The notes: generated by a model from the sequence alone, not told the origin. A stretch of 64,000 nucleotides of DNA from Pseudomonas piscis (GCF_009380155.1 NZ_WHUV01000002.1:1178001-1242000), one strand, 5' to 3'; positions 1 through 10,625 are shown, counted from the stretch's first letter. Made by a program: numbers and translations.

Positions 1-2545
1 GCACGATCACCGAGTTCTTCACTTGCTGGGCTTTTACCAGGCCCAGGACTTCGGTACGGAAGTCTTCCTCGCGATCCGACCAGCGCAGGCCGCCGCGAGC
101 GACGTTGCCGAAGCGCAGGTGCACGCCCTCGACCCGTGGCGAGTAGACGAATATCTCGAACTTCGGCACTGGCTTGGGCAGCTCGGGGATCAGCTTCGGA
201 TTGAACTTGAAGCTGAAGTACGACTTGTTCTGGCCGTTGGCATCGGGCTGGTAGAAGTTGGTGCGCAGGGTGGCCTTGATCAGGTCCAGGTAGCGCCGCA
301 GGATGCGGTCCTCGTTGAGCACCTGGACGTCGTCCAGGGCGGTGAGGATCGCCTGCTCCAGGCGCTGCTGCTTGTCGTCCAGGTCTTCCTGGGTCAGCTT
401 GCGGGCCAGGTAGAAGCGGGTCTTGAACAACCGGGTCAGCTCGCGGGCGATATCGGTGTGGTTGTTCAGGGTGCTGGCGATGTAGCCCAGGTCGAAACCG
501 AGGCGGATCTGCTTCAGGTAGCGGGCGTAGGCACGCAGCAGCGCCACGTCGCGCCATGGCAGGCCGGCGGTCAGCACCAGGCGGTTGAAGGCGTCGTTCT
601 CGGCGTCGCCGCTGACGATGTGGACGAAAGCGTCCTGCAGCGTGTCGTTGAGCTGCTGGATGTCCAGGTCCAGGCCTTCGGCGGCGGTGAAGGCGAAGTC
701 GTGGATCCAGAACTCGCGGCCATTGTTGTGGCGCAGGCGATACGGGAACTCACCCAGGACCCGCAGGCCGAGGTTTTCCAGGATCGGCAGCACGTCGGAC
801 AGCGCCAGCGGGGTATCGGCGTGGTACAGCTTGCAGTGCAGCTCGCGCTGGCCGGTCACCTGGCCCAGTGGCTGGTAGAAGCTCATCACCAGCGGGTTGC
901 TTTCGCTCAGGCTCAGCAGGTGCTGCATGTCCACCACCGCCGAGTGGGCGGCGAAACGCTCGCGGTAGCCGGCCGGGAAACCTTTCGGGAAGTCAGCCAG
1001 GACGTTGGTGCCGTGGGCTTCGCCGAAGCTCTCGACCACCAGGCTGGCGTAGTCGTCCTGCCAGCTGCGGCAGGCCTGCACCACTTCGCGCTCCAGCAGC
1101 AGCGGATCGATGTCGATGCGCTGCTTCGGGTCGACCCGCAGGATCAGTTGCACGCGGGCAAGGACCGACTCGGAGAAGAAGGTCCAGAACTCGCAGTCGG
1201 TGGCCTGCAGGCGTTCCATCAGGACCTGCTGGATCTTCTGCCGCACTTCGGTGGAATAGATGTCGCGCGGCACGTAGGCCAGGCAGTAGCAGAAACGGCC
1301 GTACGGGTCCTTGCGCAGGAATACCCGGATCTTGTTGCGTTCCTGGATCTGCACGATGGACATCACGGTGCTGAACAGCTCGTCCACCGGAGTCTGGAAC
1401 AGATCGTCACGGGGCAGCACTTCCAGGACCTGGGCCAGTTCCTTGCCCAGGTGGGCCTTGGGCTGGAAGCCGGAGCGTTGCTCGATGACCTCGACCTTAC
1501 GGCGGATGTACGGGATCACCCGCACGCTCTCGCCATACACCGAGGAGGTGTAGAGGCCCATGAAGCGGCATTCCTTGATCACCTTGCCGTCGGCATCGAT
1601 CTGGCGGATCGACACGAAATCCGGGTAGGCCGGGCGATGCACGCGGCTGGGCAGCGACGCCTTGGCGAACGACAGCGGCGTCGGTTCGCGCAGGTAGTTC
1701 ACGGCATAGTCTTCGATATGCAAGTCGTCGCCGGTAAGGCCGGCGCGCAGCAGCTTGGCCAGGCCCAGGAAGGAGTTCGGGTCATACTCGATATGCCCGC
1801 CGTCCTGGTCGGTGCCGACCACGAATTCCTCGTAGCCCAGGAAGGTGAAGTGGTTGTCCACCAGCCACTCGAGGAAGCTCTTGATCTCGGACTTCTCGTC
1901 GGCAGCGATGGCGAACTGGCTGTTGTCGATGCTCTGGATCAGCTCCTGGACCTTGGCCTTCATCGGCTCGAAGTCGGCTACGGCGACACGCACCTCGCCC
2001 AGCACCTGCTCCAGCTCCTTGCCCAGCACGCTCAGTTCGGCGGCATTGGCGCAGCGGTCGATCTCCAGGTACATCAGCGACTCTTTCTGCACGCCTTCGC
2101 CCTGGGTGCCCTTGGGCAGGATTTCCAGCAGCTCGCCCTTGCTGCCGCGACGCACGCTGAGTACCGCGGTCTGCAGGGTGTGGATGCTGTAGCCGCGACG
2201 GTTGAGCTCGGTACGGACCGAGTCCACCAGGAATGGCAGGTCATGGTGCAGGACTTCCACCGCGGTGTGGGTCGACTGCCAGCCATGACGTTCGTAATCG
2301 GGGTTGTAGACGCGCACTTGCGGTTGCGCGTGATCGAAGCGCTCAAGCAGGCGCCAGGCAGAGAGGGTGCAGCCCGCCAGGTCGGACATGCGACGCTGGG
2401 TGAGTTCGTCCAGGGAAATGATGCCGAAGAATTGTTCAGCGAACAGCGCCACTTGTGGCAGTGCCTGTTCACTGATGTGCTGCGCCAGTGCCGCTTGCAG
2501 TTGGTGCTGGAAGTCGGCCTTGCTGGCTGCGGTGAAGAACGCCAT
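1..2545 (-). CDS. gdhB: NAD-specific glutamate dehydrogenase, large type (5' part)
   Basis: Catabolic NAD-dependent enzyme converting glutamate to 2-oxoglutarate and ammonia in the cytoplasm. The 848 residues present are the N-terminal regulatory half plus the start of the catalytic domain; near the window edge the protein reads GGLRWSDR, the typical entry into the dehydrogenase fold. Members of this 180-kDa family are about 1,600 residues, so roughly half the gene lies beyond position 1. The ATG at 2545 is preceded by GGAG on the minus strand. The neighbourhood (small acidic protein, then MoxR operon on the other strand) matches what I recall of P. aeruginosa PA3068 onward. Identification is confident; the truncation is only the window edge. 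Confidence 0.93.
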   Translation of the reverse strand, partial: MAFFTAASKADFQHQLQAALAQHISEQALPQVALFAEQFFGIISLDELTQRRMSDLAGCTLSAWRLLERFDHAQPQVRVYNPDYERHGWQSTHTAVEVLHHDLPFLVDSVRTELNRRGYSIHTLQTAVLSVRRGSKGELLEILPKGTQGEGVQKESLMYLEIDRCANAAELSVLGKELEQVLGEVRVAVADFEPMKAKVQELIQSIDNSQFAIAADEKSEIKSFLEWLVDNHFTFLGYEEFVVGTDQDGGHIEYDPNSFLGLAKLLRAGLTGDDLHIEDYAVNYLREPTPLSFAKASLPSRVHRPAYPDFVSIRQIDADGKVIKECRFMGLYTSSVYGESVRVIPYIRRKVEVIEQRSGFQPKAHLGKELAQVLEVLPRDDLFQTPVDELFSTVMSIVQIQERNKIRVFLRKDPYGRFCYCLAYVPRDIYSTEVRQKIQQVLMERLQATDCEFWTFFSESVLARVQLILRVDPKQRIDIDPLLLEREVVQACRSWQDDYASLVVESFGEAHGTNVLADFPKGFPAGYRERFAAHSAVVDMQHLLSLSESNPLVMSFYQPLGQVTGQRELHCKLYHADTPLALSDVLPILENLGLRVLGEFPYRLRHNNGREFWIHDFAFTAAEGLDLDIQQLNDTLQDAFVHIVSGDAENDAFNRLVLTAGLPWRDVALLRAYARYLKQIRLGFDLGYIASTLNNHTDIARELTRLFKTRFYLARKLTQEDLDDKQQRLEQAILTALDDVQVLNEDRILRRYLDLIKATLRTNFYQPDANGQNKSYFSFKFNPKLIPELPKPVPKFEIFVYSPRVEGVHLRFGNVARGGLRWSDREEDFRTEVLGLVKAQQVKNSVIV

Positions 2546-3065
2546 CTGTGGTACTCCGCTTGGGCTTGTTATTGATGGTAGCGTCGTGTTCGGCCCCGCT
2601 GGGGGGCGCCGGCGCATCCTGTTCCTGAATCTCGGGCAGAGGTTGCAGGATGCCTGGTGAATGAAGCTGGACGAGACGCGCAGGTCACATTCACACCTTC
2701 CCGGGATGGGCATCGGCCAGGGCGAACGGGGCAATGCCCTGGCAGGTGATCATCACAAAACAGACGCAACCTATTGCACTTGAGAACAAATTGTCCGCTG
2801 CGCAGCTTAACGAGTGCGATGCGACAGCTGCTTGCGATGCTGCGACATATTCGGTCAAAGGCACGCAACCGGGCAGTCACGCCCAGAACAACACTAGCAG
2901 CAGCTGGCGGAAAACCCGGGGTTTTCCATGCACGGACCGGACTTGCGTGCGCAAAATGACTTATCCGCGCCAGGCGTTCACAACTGCCGTACTGACAGAC
3001 AACCCAGCAGAAATTCCCCCGGGCTGGCAGAATCCTCTCTTTTGCCCTGCCCCAGGAATGTGCCC
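2546..3065. other. Divergent intergenic region, gdhB / small acidic protein
   Basis: About 520 bases between two divergent genes, so promoters for both should lie here. I see no convincing gene on either strand. The one clear structure is a perfect palindrome at 2909-2927. The ORFs that can be drawn through this stretch lack family resemblance and ribosome-binding sites. Confidence 0.5.
2909..2927. promoter_or_regulatory. Perfect 9+1+9 palindrome
   Basis: GGAAAACCCGGGGTTTTCC is a perfect inverted repeat around a single central base. It lies about 140 bp upstream of the start at 3066 and about 365 bp upstream of gdhB. It has operator-like symmetry and no following T-run, so it is unlikely to be a terminator. 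Which protein, if any, binds it is unknown. Confidence 0.35.
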
Positions 3066-3419
3066 ATGCAGATGACCACCGCCCACCTGATCGCCAACCC
3101 TTGCGACGACGAAGAAGACAACATGGCCATGCTCTGCTGCCACAGCACCCAGGGCGAGATGTTCCTGATGAGCCGTTACCCGGACGAGGACGAGTTGGAG
3201 ATCACCCTCGACGGCGAGCCTTCGACCCTGGACGGGGTCAAGGTGACCCTCAGCCCCACCACCTTGCTGATCGAGATCGCCGCGACCGACGCCGATGCCC
3301 TCAACGGCTCGGACCACCTGCAAATCCACCACGCAACCAGCGCCGCCGACCTGGCCGAAGTGGAACTGACCCTCAAGAACATCCTCAAGGGTACGGGCAC
3401 CTACATCAGCCAGCTCTGA
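3066..3419 (+). CDS. Conserved small acidic hypothetical protein (PA3069-like position)
   Basis: 117 residues, rich in Asp and Glu, with no signal peptide or membrane segment, so probably cytosolic. Residues 15-45 contain CDDEEDN and YPDEDELEI, giving a strongly acidic N-terminal half. An in-frame Met at 3072 is an alternative start; longer upstream extensions run into non-coding sequence. It occupies the position between gdhB and the MoxR operon held by PA3069 in P. aeruginosa (from memory). Function unknown. A REP hairpin follows the stop. Confidence 0.75.
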   Translation: MQMTTAHLIANPCDDEEDNMAMLCCHSTQGEMFLMSRYPDEDELEITLDGEPSTLDGVKVTLSPTTLLIEIAATDADALNGSDHLQIHHATSAADLAEVELTLKNILKGTGTYISQL

Positions 3420-3444
3420 TCCCCACCCCGGACAGCGGCCGGGC

Positions 3445-3473
3445 GCAGCCTCGCAAGCTCGACAGCGGCTACA
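3445..3473. repeat. REP-like palindromic repeat
   Basis: Begins GCAGCCTCGCAAGCTCG and ends CAGCGGCTACA, the Pseudomonas REP family seen repeatedly in this window. It lies just after the stop at 3419 and before the MoxR operon, where it may cap the 3' end of the upstream transcript. Confidence 0.65.
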
Positions 3474-3701
3474 GGGCCACGCCCAACCTCGGGTAGCCCG
3501 GGGCTTCATGTAGCCGTTGCGCATGCCCGCCTGGCGGGCACCAGGCTCCCGTCGTGCCAGCCGCCTTGGGAAAAAGCCGGGATTTTTTCGAAATCACTCT
3601 TTCCCCGTTAGTCGGCGGGGCCCGCTATGGATTAAAGTATCGCCCCCAGCCCTGGCGTTCTCGCACCGCCCGGGGCGCACCCTCTCCAGGAACAGTCACC
3701 G

Positions 3702-4661
<960 letters not shown>

Positions 4662-4666
4662 CCTCC

Positions 4667-5608
4667 ATGACCCACGCCAGCGCCGAACCCGGCATCCGTA
4701 TCACCCTCGGTGAATTGATCGAGATGCGCCACCGCGTGCGCGAGGTGCAGCTGTTCTCCACGCCCAGCCAGCGCAGCCCGCTGGTGGGGCTGCACCATTC
4801 CAAGCTGCGCGGGCGCGGGGTGGACTTCGACCAGGTACGGGTCTACCAGGCCGGCGACGACGTGCGCACCATCGACTGGCGCGTCACCGCGCGGACCCAG
4901 GAACCCCACACCAAGTTGTTCCACGAAGAGCGCGAGCGGCCGATCTTCATCATGGTCGAGCAGAGCCGCCAGCTGTTCTTCGGCTCCGGGCTGATGTTCA
5001 AGTCGGTGCTCGCCGCCCAGGCCGCGAGCCTGATCGGCTGGGCCGCCCTGGGCCACAACGACCGGGTCGGTGGCCTGGTCTTTGGCGACGACGAGCACTA
5101 CGAGATCAAGCCCCGGCGCAGTAAGCAGAGCCTGCTGCAACTGCTCAACCGCCTGGTGCGGGTCAACCAGTCGCTGCACGCCGACGCCCAGCCCCAGCGC
5201 GACGCCCTGGGCACCGCGCTGCTGCGCGGCCGCGAAGTGCTACGCCCCGGCAGCCTGGTGATCGTGATCTGCGACGAGCGAGCCCTGAGCGATGCCGCCG
5301 AGCAACAACTGAGCCTGCTGTCGCGTCATTGCGACCTGCTGCTGATGCCGCTGTCCGACCCCCTGGACCATGCCCTGCCCGCCGCCGGCCTGATGCGTTT
5401 CGCCGAGCGCGGTGCACAGCTGGAACTCGATACCCTGAACTATGAACTGCGCCAGGCCTACCGCGCCCAGAGCGAGGCACGCATCGCCCGCTGGGAGCGC
5501 CTGGCGCAGAAGCTGCGGGTCCTGCTGATGCCCCTGAGCACCCAGAGCGAGATGGTCGAGCAGCTGCGCGAGTACCTCAACCCGCAGCGTCCGGGAGCCG
5601 GCCGATGA
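4667..5608 (+). CDS. DUF58 domain protein (MoxR partner)
   Basis: 313 residues. The DUF58 signature DDVRTIDWRVTAR lies near residues 64-76, followed by a VWA-like fold in which IFIMVEQSRQL replaces the usual DxSxS metal site. The start at 4667 is 5 bp after the MoxR stop; the longer frame upstream overlaps MoxR and is not real. The last 4 bp overlap the next gene (ATGA type). DUF58 proteins are almost always encoded beside MoxR and are presumed direct partners of the ATPase. Cytosolic, as no membrane segment is seen. Confidence 0.92.
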   Translation: MTHASAEPGIRITLGELIEMRHRVREVQLFSTPSQRSPLVGLHHSKLRGRGVDFDQVRVYQAGDDVRTIDWRVTARTQEPHTKLFHEERERPIFIMVEQSRQLFFGSGLMFKSVLAAQAASLIGWAALGHNDRVGGLVFGDDEHYEIKPRRSKQSLLQLLNRLVRVNQSLHADAQPQRDALGTALLRGREVLRPGSLVIVICDERALSDAAEQQLSLLSRHCDLLLMPLSDPLDHALPAAGLMRFAERGAQLELDTLNYELRQAYRAQSEARIARWERLAQKLRVLLMPLSTQSEMVEQLREYLNPQRPGAGR

Positions 5609-6099
5609 GCAGCCTGGAACAACTGCAACCCCTGCTGCAGCCACCACCGGTGGGCCTGTGGCCGCCGGCGCCGGGCTGGTGGCTGCTGGCCGTGCTGCTG
5701 CCGGCCCTGGCCTTCGCCCTCTGGCACTGGCGCCACCTGTGGCCACGCAAGAAGGCCCCGAGCCGCGCCGAACAGCCCCTGGACCCGGTGCGCCTGGCCG
5801 CCCTGGCGGAACTGGCACTGCTGCCCAAACCCTACGACGGCGCCCCGGCCGGGGCCTGGCTGCAAGCGCTCAACGGGCTGCTCAAGCGCCTGTGCCGCAA
5901 CCACTACCCCAACAGCCAGAGCCATACCCTCAATGGCCGCAAATGGCTGGCGTTCCTCGACAACCGCTGCCCGGCCGCCGGCCTGACCCGCTGGATGGTG
6001 CTGGTGGAAGGCGCCTACAAGCCCGAGTGCAAGCTCGACGACAAAGCCATCGCCGGCCTGACCCAGGCGGTGGACACCTGGATTCGCAAGCATGTTTGA
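5605..6099 (+). CDS. DUF4381 membrane protein of the Bat/MoxR operon
   Basis: 164 residues. One transmembrane helix around residues 23-43 (GWWLLAVLLPALAFALW) follows a short proline-rich N-terminus; the rest is a soluble domain with a conserved Trp/Tyr-rich segment. It overlaps the preceding gene by 4 bp and the next by 8 bp, so translation is probably coupled. DUF4381 proteins occur only in MoxR/VWA operons and are thought to tether or scaffold the VWA proteins at the inner membrane. PA3072-like by order. Confidence 0.88.
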   Translation: MSSLEQLQPLLQPPPVGLWPPAPGWWLLAVLLPALAFALWHWRHLWPRKKAPSRAEQPLDPVRLAALAELALLPKPYDGAPAGAWLQALNGLLKRLCRNHYPNSQSHTLNGRKWLAFLDNRCPAAGLTRWMVLVEGAYKPECKLDDKAIAGLTQAVDTWIRKHV

Positions 6100-7168
6100 G
6101 TTCGCCTGGCCATGGATCTTCGCCCTGTTGCCGCTGCCCTGGCTGCTGCGCCTGGTGCTGCCGGTGGCCGACAGCGGCGAGCCGGCGCTCAAGGTCAGCT
6201 TCCTCGGCGACCTGGAGGGCCTGGCCCGGCGCCGCGCCCGGGCCAACCTGCCGGCCTGGCGCCAGCAGGCGCGCTTCATCCTGCTCTGGGTGCTGCTCCT
6301 GCTGGCGGCGGCCCGTCCGCAATGGCTGGGCGAACCACTGCCGGTGGCGGCCAGCGGTCGCGACCTGCTGGTGGCGGTGGACGTCTCCGGCTCCATGGAC
6401 TTCCCCGACATGCAGTGGCAGGACGAGGACGTCAGCCGGCTGGGCCTGGTCAAGCACCTCCTGGGCGATTTTCTCGAACACCGCGAGGGCGACCGGGTGG
6501 GCCTGATCCTGTTCGGCAGCAAGGCCTACCTGCAGGCACCCCTGACCTTCGACCGGCACACCGTGCGGGTCTGGCTGGATGAGGCGAAGATCGGCATCGC
6601 CGGCAAGAACACCGCCATCGGCGACGCCATTGGCCTGGCCCTGAAGCGCCTGCGCCAGCGCCCGGCCCAGAGCCGGGTGCTGATCCTGGTCACCGATGGC
6701 GCCAACAATGGCGGCGAGATCGCCCCCATCACCGCGGCGCGCCTGGCGGCCGAGGAAGGCGTGAAGATCTACCCGATCGGCATCGGCGCCGACCCGGACC
6801 AGAGCGCCACCCTGGGCATCCTCGGCATCAATCCGAGCCTGGACCTGGACGAGCCGGCGCTCAAGGAGCTGGCCGAGGTCACCGGCGGGCGCTATTTCCG
6901 CGCCCGCGACGGCCAGGAACTGGCGGCCATCAAGGACACCCTCGACCAGCTGGAGCCGGTGGCCCAGCAACCGACCCAGGCCCGTCCGGCCCAGGCCCTG
7001 TACCACTGGCCCCTGGCCGCGGCGCTGCTGCTCAGCGTGTTGCTGGTGTTGCGCGAACGCTGGCCGCACAACCCCCTGCAACGCTTCCTCACCAAGGAGC
7101 ATTTCCTGCAACCCTTGCCTCACTGGCGGCAACGCCTCAAGCGCCTGCGTCTGCGGAGGCGTCGATGA
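6092..7168 (+). CDS. VWA-domain membrane protein, BatA-like
   Basis: 358 residues: N-terminal membrane helices, a von Willebrand factor A domain, and a C-terminal helix near residues 305-325. The MIDAS metal site is intact (DVSGSMD at residues 97-103, then a TDGANNGG loop). Such proteins bind a divalent metal and a protein ligand on one face of the inner membrane. It overlaps both neighbours (8 bp and 4 bp). In BatA/BatB pairs this is the BatA-like member with the functional metal site. Confidence 0.92.
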   Translation: MFEFAWPWIFALLPLPWLLRLVLPVADSGEPALKVSFLGDLEGLARRRARANLPAWRQQARFILLWVLLLLAAARPQWLGEPLPVAASGRDLLVAVDVSGSMDFPDMQWQDEDVSRLGLVKHLLGDFLEHREGDRVGLILFGSKAYLQAPLTFDRHTVRVWLDEAKIGIAGKNTAIGDAIGLALKRLRQRPAQSRVLILVTDGANNGGEIAPITAARLAAEEGVKIYPIGIGADPDQSATLGILGINPSLDLDEPALKELAEVTGGRYFRARDGQELAAIKDTLDQLEPVAQQPTQARPAQALYHWPLAAALLLSVLLVLRERWPHNPLQRFLTKEHFLQPLPHWRQRLKRLRLRRRR

Positions 7169-8907
7169 TCGGACTCTGGCCCCATTGGTTCCGGCCCTGG
7201 TGGTTGCTGGTATTGCCACTGCTGGCCCTGCTGCTGTGGAAGCTCTGGCACCGGCAGAAACGCGCCGGCCGCTGGCAGATGATCCTGCCACCGGCCTTCC
7301 ACGCCGCCCTGCTCAGCGGCGGCAACGGCCGCGAGAGCAAGCTGCCATGGGTCGCCCTGGGCCTGGCCTGGCTGCTGGCGGTACTGGCGCTGCTGGGGCC
7401 CAGCTGGCAGCGGGTCGAGCAGACCAGCCAGAAACCCGCCGACCCGCTGGTGGTGCTGCTGGAACTGACGCCACAGATGCTCGCCGGCGATGTGCCGTCC
7501 AACCGCCTGGACCAGGCCCGGCACAAGCTGCTGGACCTGTTGGCCCTGCGCAGCGACGCCCAGACCGCCATCGTGGTCTATGCCGGCAGCGCCCACACCC
7601 TGGTGCCGCTGTCCGATGACCTGGCCACCAGCCGCAACCTGCTCGATGCCCTCAAGCCATCGATCATGCCCGAGGCTGGCCAGCGCGCCGACCTGGCCCT
7701 GCGCAAGGCCCTCAAGCTGCTGGACCAGGGCGCCCTCGGCCAGGGGCGGGTGCTGCTGCTGGCCTCGTCCCTCAGCGAACAGGAGCGCCAGGGCATTCGC
7801 CAGGCCCTGGACGGCGATGCCCCGCAACTGTTGATGCTCGGCATCGGCAGCCGCGATGGCGCCCCGGTGCCGCTGGAAGACGGCAGCTACCTCAAGGACG
7901 ACCAGGGCGCGATCCTGGTCTCGCGCCTGGACAGCCCCGGGCTCAAGCAATTCATCGGCGAAGTCGGTGGACGCTATCGCCAGGCCCGCCTGGACGACAA
8001 CGACCTGCGCGGCCTGGGCTTGCTGGGCGGTCCCCGGGGCGTGCGCGACGACGGCCAGACCCTGCGCCTGGACACCTGGGCCGACCAGGGCTACTGGCTG
8101 CTGTTGCCACTGTTGCTGCTGGCCGCCTGCGCCGGGCGCCGGGGCTGGTTGTTCTGCCTGCCGCTGTTGTGCCTGGGCCTGCCCCAACCCAGCTACGCCC
8201 TGGACTTCAACGACCTGTGGCTGCGTCCGGACCAGCAAGGTGAGCGCCTGCTGCAGCAACAGCGCCCGGCCGAGGCTGCGCGGCATTTCCAGGACCGCCA
8301 ATGGCAGGGCGTGGCCTTGTACGAGGCCGGCAACTACAATGCCGCCGCCGAGCGCTTCGCCGAAGGCAACGACGCCCGCGCCCATTACAATCGTGGCAAT
8401 GCCCTGGCCCATGGCGGCGAGCTGGAAGCGGCCATCGACGCCTATGAGCAAGCCCTGGAACTGCAACCCGAGCTGCTACCGGCGCAGCAGAACCTGGCCC
8501 TGGTCCAGCAGCTGCTGCAACAGCGGCGGGCAGCGGAGCCCCTGCCAGAGGTGAAACCGCAGAACCCGGATGCCGAGGACAATGCCCGGCCCGAATCCGG
8601 CAGCACCGCCAGCACGCCAGTACCGGGCAGCGAGACGCCACCGGCGTCCGCCAGCAACCCACCAGGTCCTGGAGACGCGACCCAGGCCGACCCGCAAGTG
8701 CCCGGCCACAGCGAAGTGCCCGGCAGCGAGCTGGACGATGCCCACACCACCACTCCATTGCGCCCGGTGGACGACAGCCTGGACGCTGAGCACCAACAGG
8801 CACTGGAGCAATGGTTGCGCAAGATCCCGGACGACCCGGGAGAGCTGCTCAGGCGTAAATTCTGGTACGAACAGCAAACCCATCAGGATCAGGGAAAAAC
8901 TCGATGA
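7165..8907 (+). CDS. VWA and TPR membrane protein, BatB/BatC-like, degenerate MIDAS
   Basis: 580 residues. N-terminal helices, then a VWA-like domain in which the MIDAS DxSxS has become LLELTPQM (about residue 98). Two membrane segments follow around 310-350, then tetratricopeptide repeats (ALYEAGNYNAAAERF and following, about residues 380-450). A Pro/Ser/Thr-rich low-complexity tail leads to a short C-terminal helix. It combines roles that BatB (VWA) and BatC (TPR) carry separately in other bacteria. Overlaps neighbours by 4 bp each. Lacking metal ligands, it is probably a structural partner of the intact VWA protein. Confidence 0.9.
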   Translation: MIGLWPHWFRPWWLLVLPLLALLLWKLWHRQKRAGRWQMILPPAFHAALLSGGNGRESKLPWVALGLAWLLAVLALLGPSWQRVEQTSQKPADPLVVLLELTPQMLAGDVPSNRLDQARHKLLDLLALRSDAQTAIVVYAGSAHTLVPLSDDLATSRNLLDALKPSIMPEAGQRADLALRKALKLLDQGALGQGRVLLLASSLSEQERQGIRQALDGDAPQLLMLGIGSRDGAPVPLEDGSYLKDDQGAILVSRLDSPGLKQFIGEVGGRYRQARLDDNDLRGLGLLGGPRGVRDDGQTLRLDTWADQGYWLLLPLLLLAACAGRRGWLFCLPLLCLGLPQPSYALDFNDLWLRPDQQGERLLQQQRPAEAARHFQDRQWQGVALYEAGNYNAAAERFAEGNDARAHYNRGNALAHGGELEAAIDAYEQALELQPELLPAQQNLALVQQLLQQRRAAEPLPEVKPQNPDAEDNARPESGSTASTPVPGSETPPASASNPPGPGDATQADPQVPGHSEVPGSELDDAHTTTPLRPVDDSLDAEHQQALEQWLRKIPDDPGELLRRKFWYEQQTHQDQGKTR

Positions 8908-10538
8908 CCCGCTGCACCGCCCTTCTGCTTGCCCTCGCCTGCTGGACCGCGCAGTCCCAGGCTGCCGGGCTGCTCGCCAGCCTGGACCGTAGCCAGGTGA
9001 ACGCCGGGGAGACCGTCGAGCTGACCCTGGAGTCCACCGACGTCACCCAGTTCGGCAAGCCGGACCTCGCGCCCCTGCAAGCGCAGTTCGAAGTCCGCGG
9101 CACGCGCCAGGTCAACCAGCTCAACAGCCTGGGCGACAGTCACGCCAGCACCCGCTGGATCGTGACCCTGCTGCCGCGCCACACAGGCACCCTGGCCATC
9201 GAGCCTGTGCAACTGGGCGAGCTGCGCAGCCAGGCCCTGAGCCTGCAGGTCAACGCCAGCCCCGAGCAGGACCAGCAGGCGCACCTGGAGCCGGTGTTCA
9301 TCGATGCCGAGCTGGACCAGCCCAAGGTCTATGTCCAGGCCCAGGCCCTGCTGACCCTGCACGTCTATCACTCGGTGCCGCTGTTCGACGACAGCAGCCT
9401 CAGCCCATTGCAACTGAGCGATGCCCGGGTCGAGCAACTGGGAGAAGCGCGCACCTACGAGAAGCTGATCAACGGCGTACGCCACGGCGTGATCGAGATG
9501 CGCTATGCGATCTATCCCCAGCACAGCGGCGTCTTGCAGATCCCGGCGCTGACCTTCAGCGCCACCCTGGCCAACCCCGGCACCAGCCAGGACGCCACGC
9601 CCCAGGCTGCCCGGCCCGGCAAGCTGATCCACGTCAGCTCGGCCGAGATGGAACTGCCGGTGATGGCCAAGCCTGCGGCCTATCCCGCCGACGTCCCCTG
9701 GCTGCCGGCGCGCAGCCTGAGCCTGGGTGAAAGCTGGAGCCCCGAGCCCGAACATCCCCAGGTCGGCGACTCCCTGACCCGCAGCCTGACCCTGCGCGCC
9801 GAAGGCCTGTCCAGCGCCCAACTGCCGCCCCTGCCCATGGCCGAGATCAACGGCCTGCGCAGCTACCCGGACCAGCCGCAGCTGAGCAACCAGCAGGTCG
9901 AGCAAGGCGTGCTGGGTATCCGCGAAGAGCGCCAGGCCCTGGTGCCGACCCGCACCGGCAACGTCGAGCTGCCAGCCCTGGAAGTCACCTGGTGGAACAC
10001 CCAGGCCGATCGCCTGGAAACCAGCAGCCTGCCGGCTCGTACCCTGCAGGTGGCGGACAACCCGAGCCTGGTGGTGGACGCCCCGGCCAGTACCGCCCAG
10101 GTCGGCCCGGCCAGCGACAGCCTGTGGTTGTGGCAACTGAGCACCCTGCTGCTGGCCTGCACCACACTCTTGGGCTTCGGCTTGTGGTGGCGTGCCCGTT
10201 CACAGCCGGCGGTGGCCCGGGTGGTCCAGAGCGGCCCCAGCCCGCGCTCGCTGCTGGACGACCTCAAGCGCGCCTGCCAGGCCAACGATCCCCAGGCCAC
10301 CCGCCAGGCCCTGGACGCCTGGGCCCGCCAGCAGCCCGAGACCCTGGCCGAGATGGCGGCACGCTTCGTCCCGCTGTCCGATGCCCTGGACGGCCTCAAC
10401 GGCGCCCTCTACAGCGAGAGCGGCCAGTACTGGCAAGGCGAGGAACTGTGGCGGGCGATCCGTGCCATTCCCACCGCCGAGCGGGTCCAGGCGCCCCAGG
10501 CCGATACCATCAGCCTGCCGCCGCTCTATCCCAAATAA
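8904..10538 (+). CDS. BatD-like protein
   Basis: 544 residues. Signal peptide (about residues 1-21, ending SQAAG), a long beta-rich periplasmic region, one transmembrane helix near residues 408-432 (LWQLSTLLLACTTLLGFGLWW) and a cytosolic alpha-helical tail. BatD ends most MoxR/Bat operons and is thought to carry the periplasmic part of the complex. ATG at 8904 overlaps the upstream stop by 4 bp. PA3075-like. A REP-poor, repeat-like gap of 87 bp separates it from sbcD. Confidence 0.88.
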   Translation: MTRCTALLLALACWTAQSQAAGLLASLDRSQVNAGETVELTLESTDVTQFGKPDLAPLQAQFEVRGTRQVNQLNSLGDSHASTRWIVTLLPRHTGTLAIEPVQLGELRSQALSLQVNASPEQDQQAHLEPVFIDAELDQPKVYVQAQALLTLHVYHSVPLFDDSSLSPLQLSDARVEQLGEARTYEKLINGVRHGVIEMRYAIYPQHSGVLQIPALTFSATLANPGTSQDATPQAARPGKLIHVSSAEMELPVMAKPAAYPADVPWLPARSLSLGESWSPEPEHPQVGDSLTRSLTLRAEGLSSAQLPPLPMAEINGLRSYPDQPQLSNQQVEQGVLGIREERQALVPTRTGNVELPALEVTWWNTQADRLETSSLPARTLQVADNPSLVVDAPASTAQVGPASDSLWLWQLSTLLLACTTLLGFGLWWRARSQPAVARVVQSGPSPRSLLDDLKRACQANDPQATRQALDAWARQQPETLAEMAARFVPLSDALDGLNGALYSESGQYWQGEELWRAIRAIPTAERVQAPQADTISLPPLYPK

Positions 10539-10625
10539 ATGCAGCTGCATGGCCCAAGCGACAAGAACCGCTTGAGCCTGCAGCTTGCCACTTGCAGCTG
10601 GTAGCTGCTTTTCCTGGAGTTTGCC

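Noticed and set aside
23..2575. 850-codon open frame on the plus strand opposite gdhB
   Set aside because: It is the antisense shadow of a high-GC coding region; the minus-strand frame gives clear glutamate dehydrogenase sequence with start and ribosome-binding site, while the plus frame is compositionally odd and matches no family.
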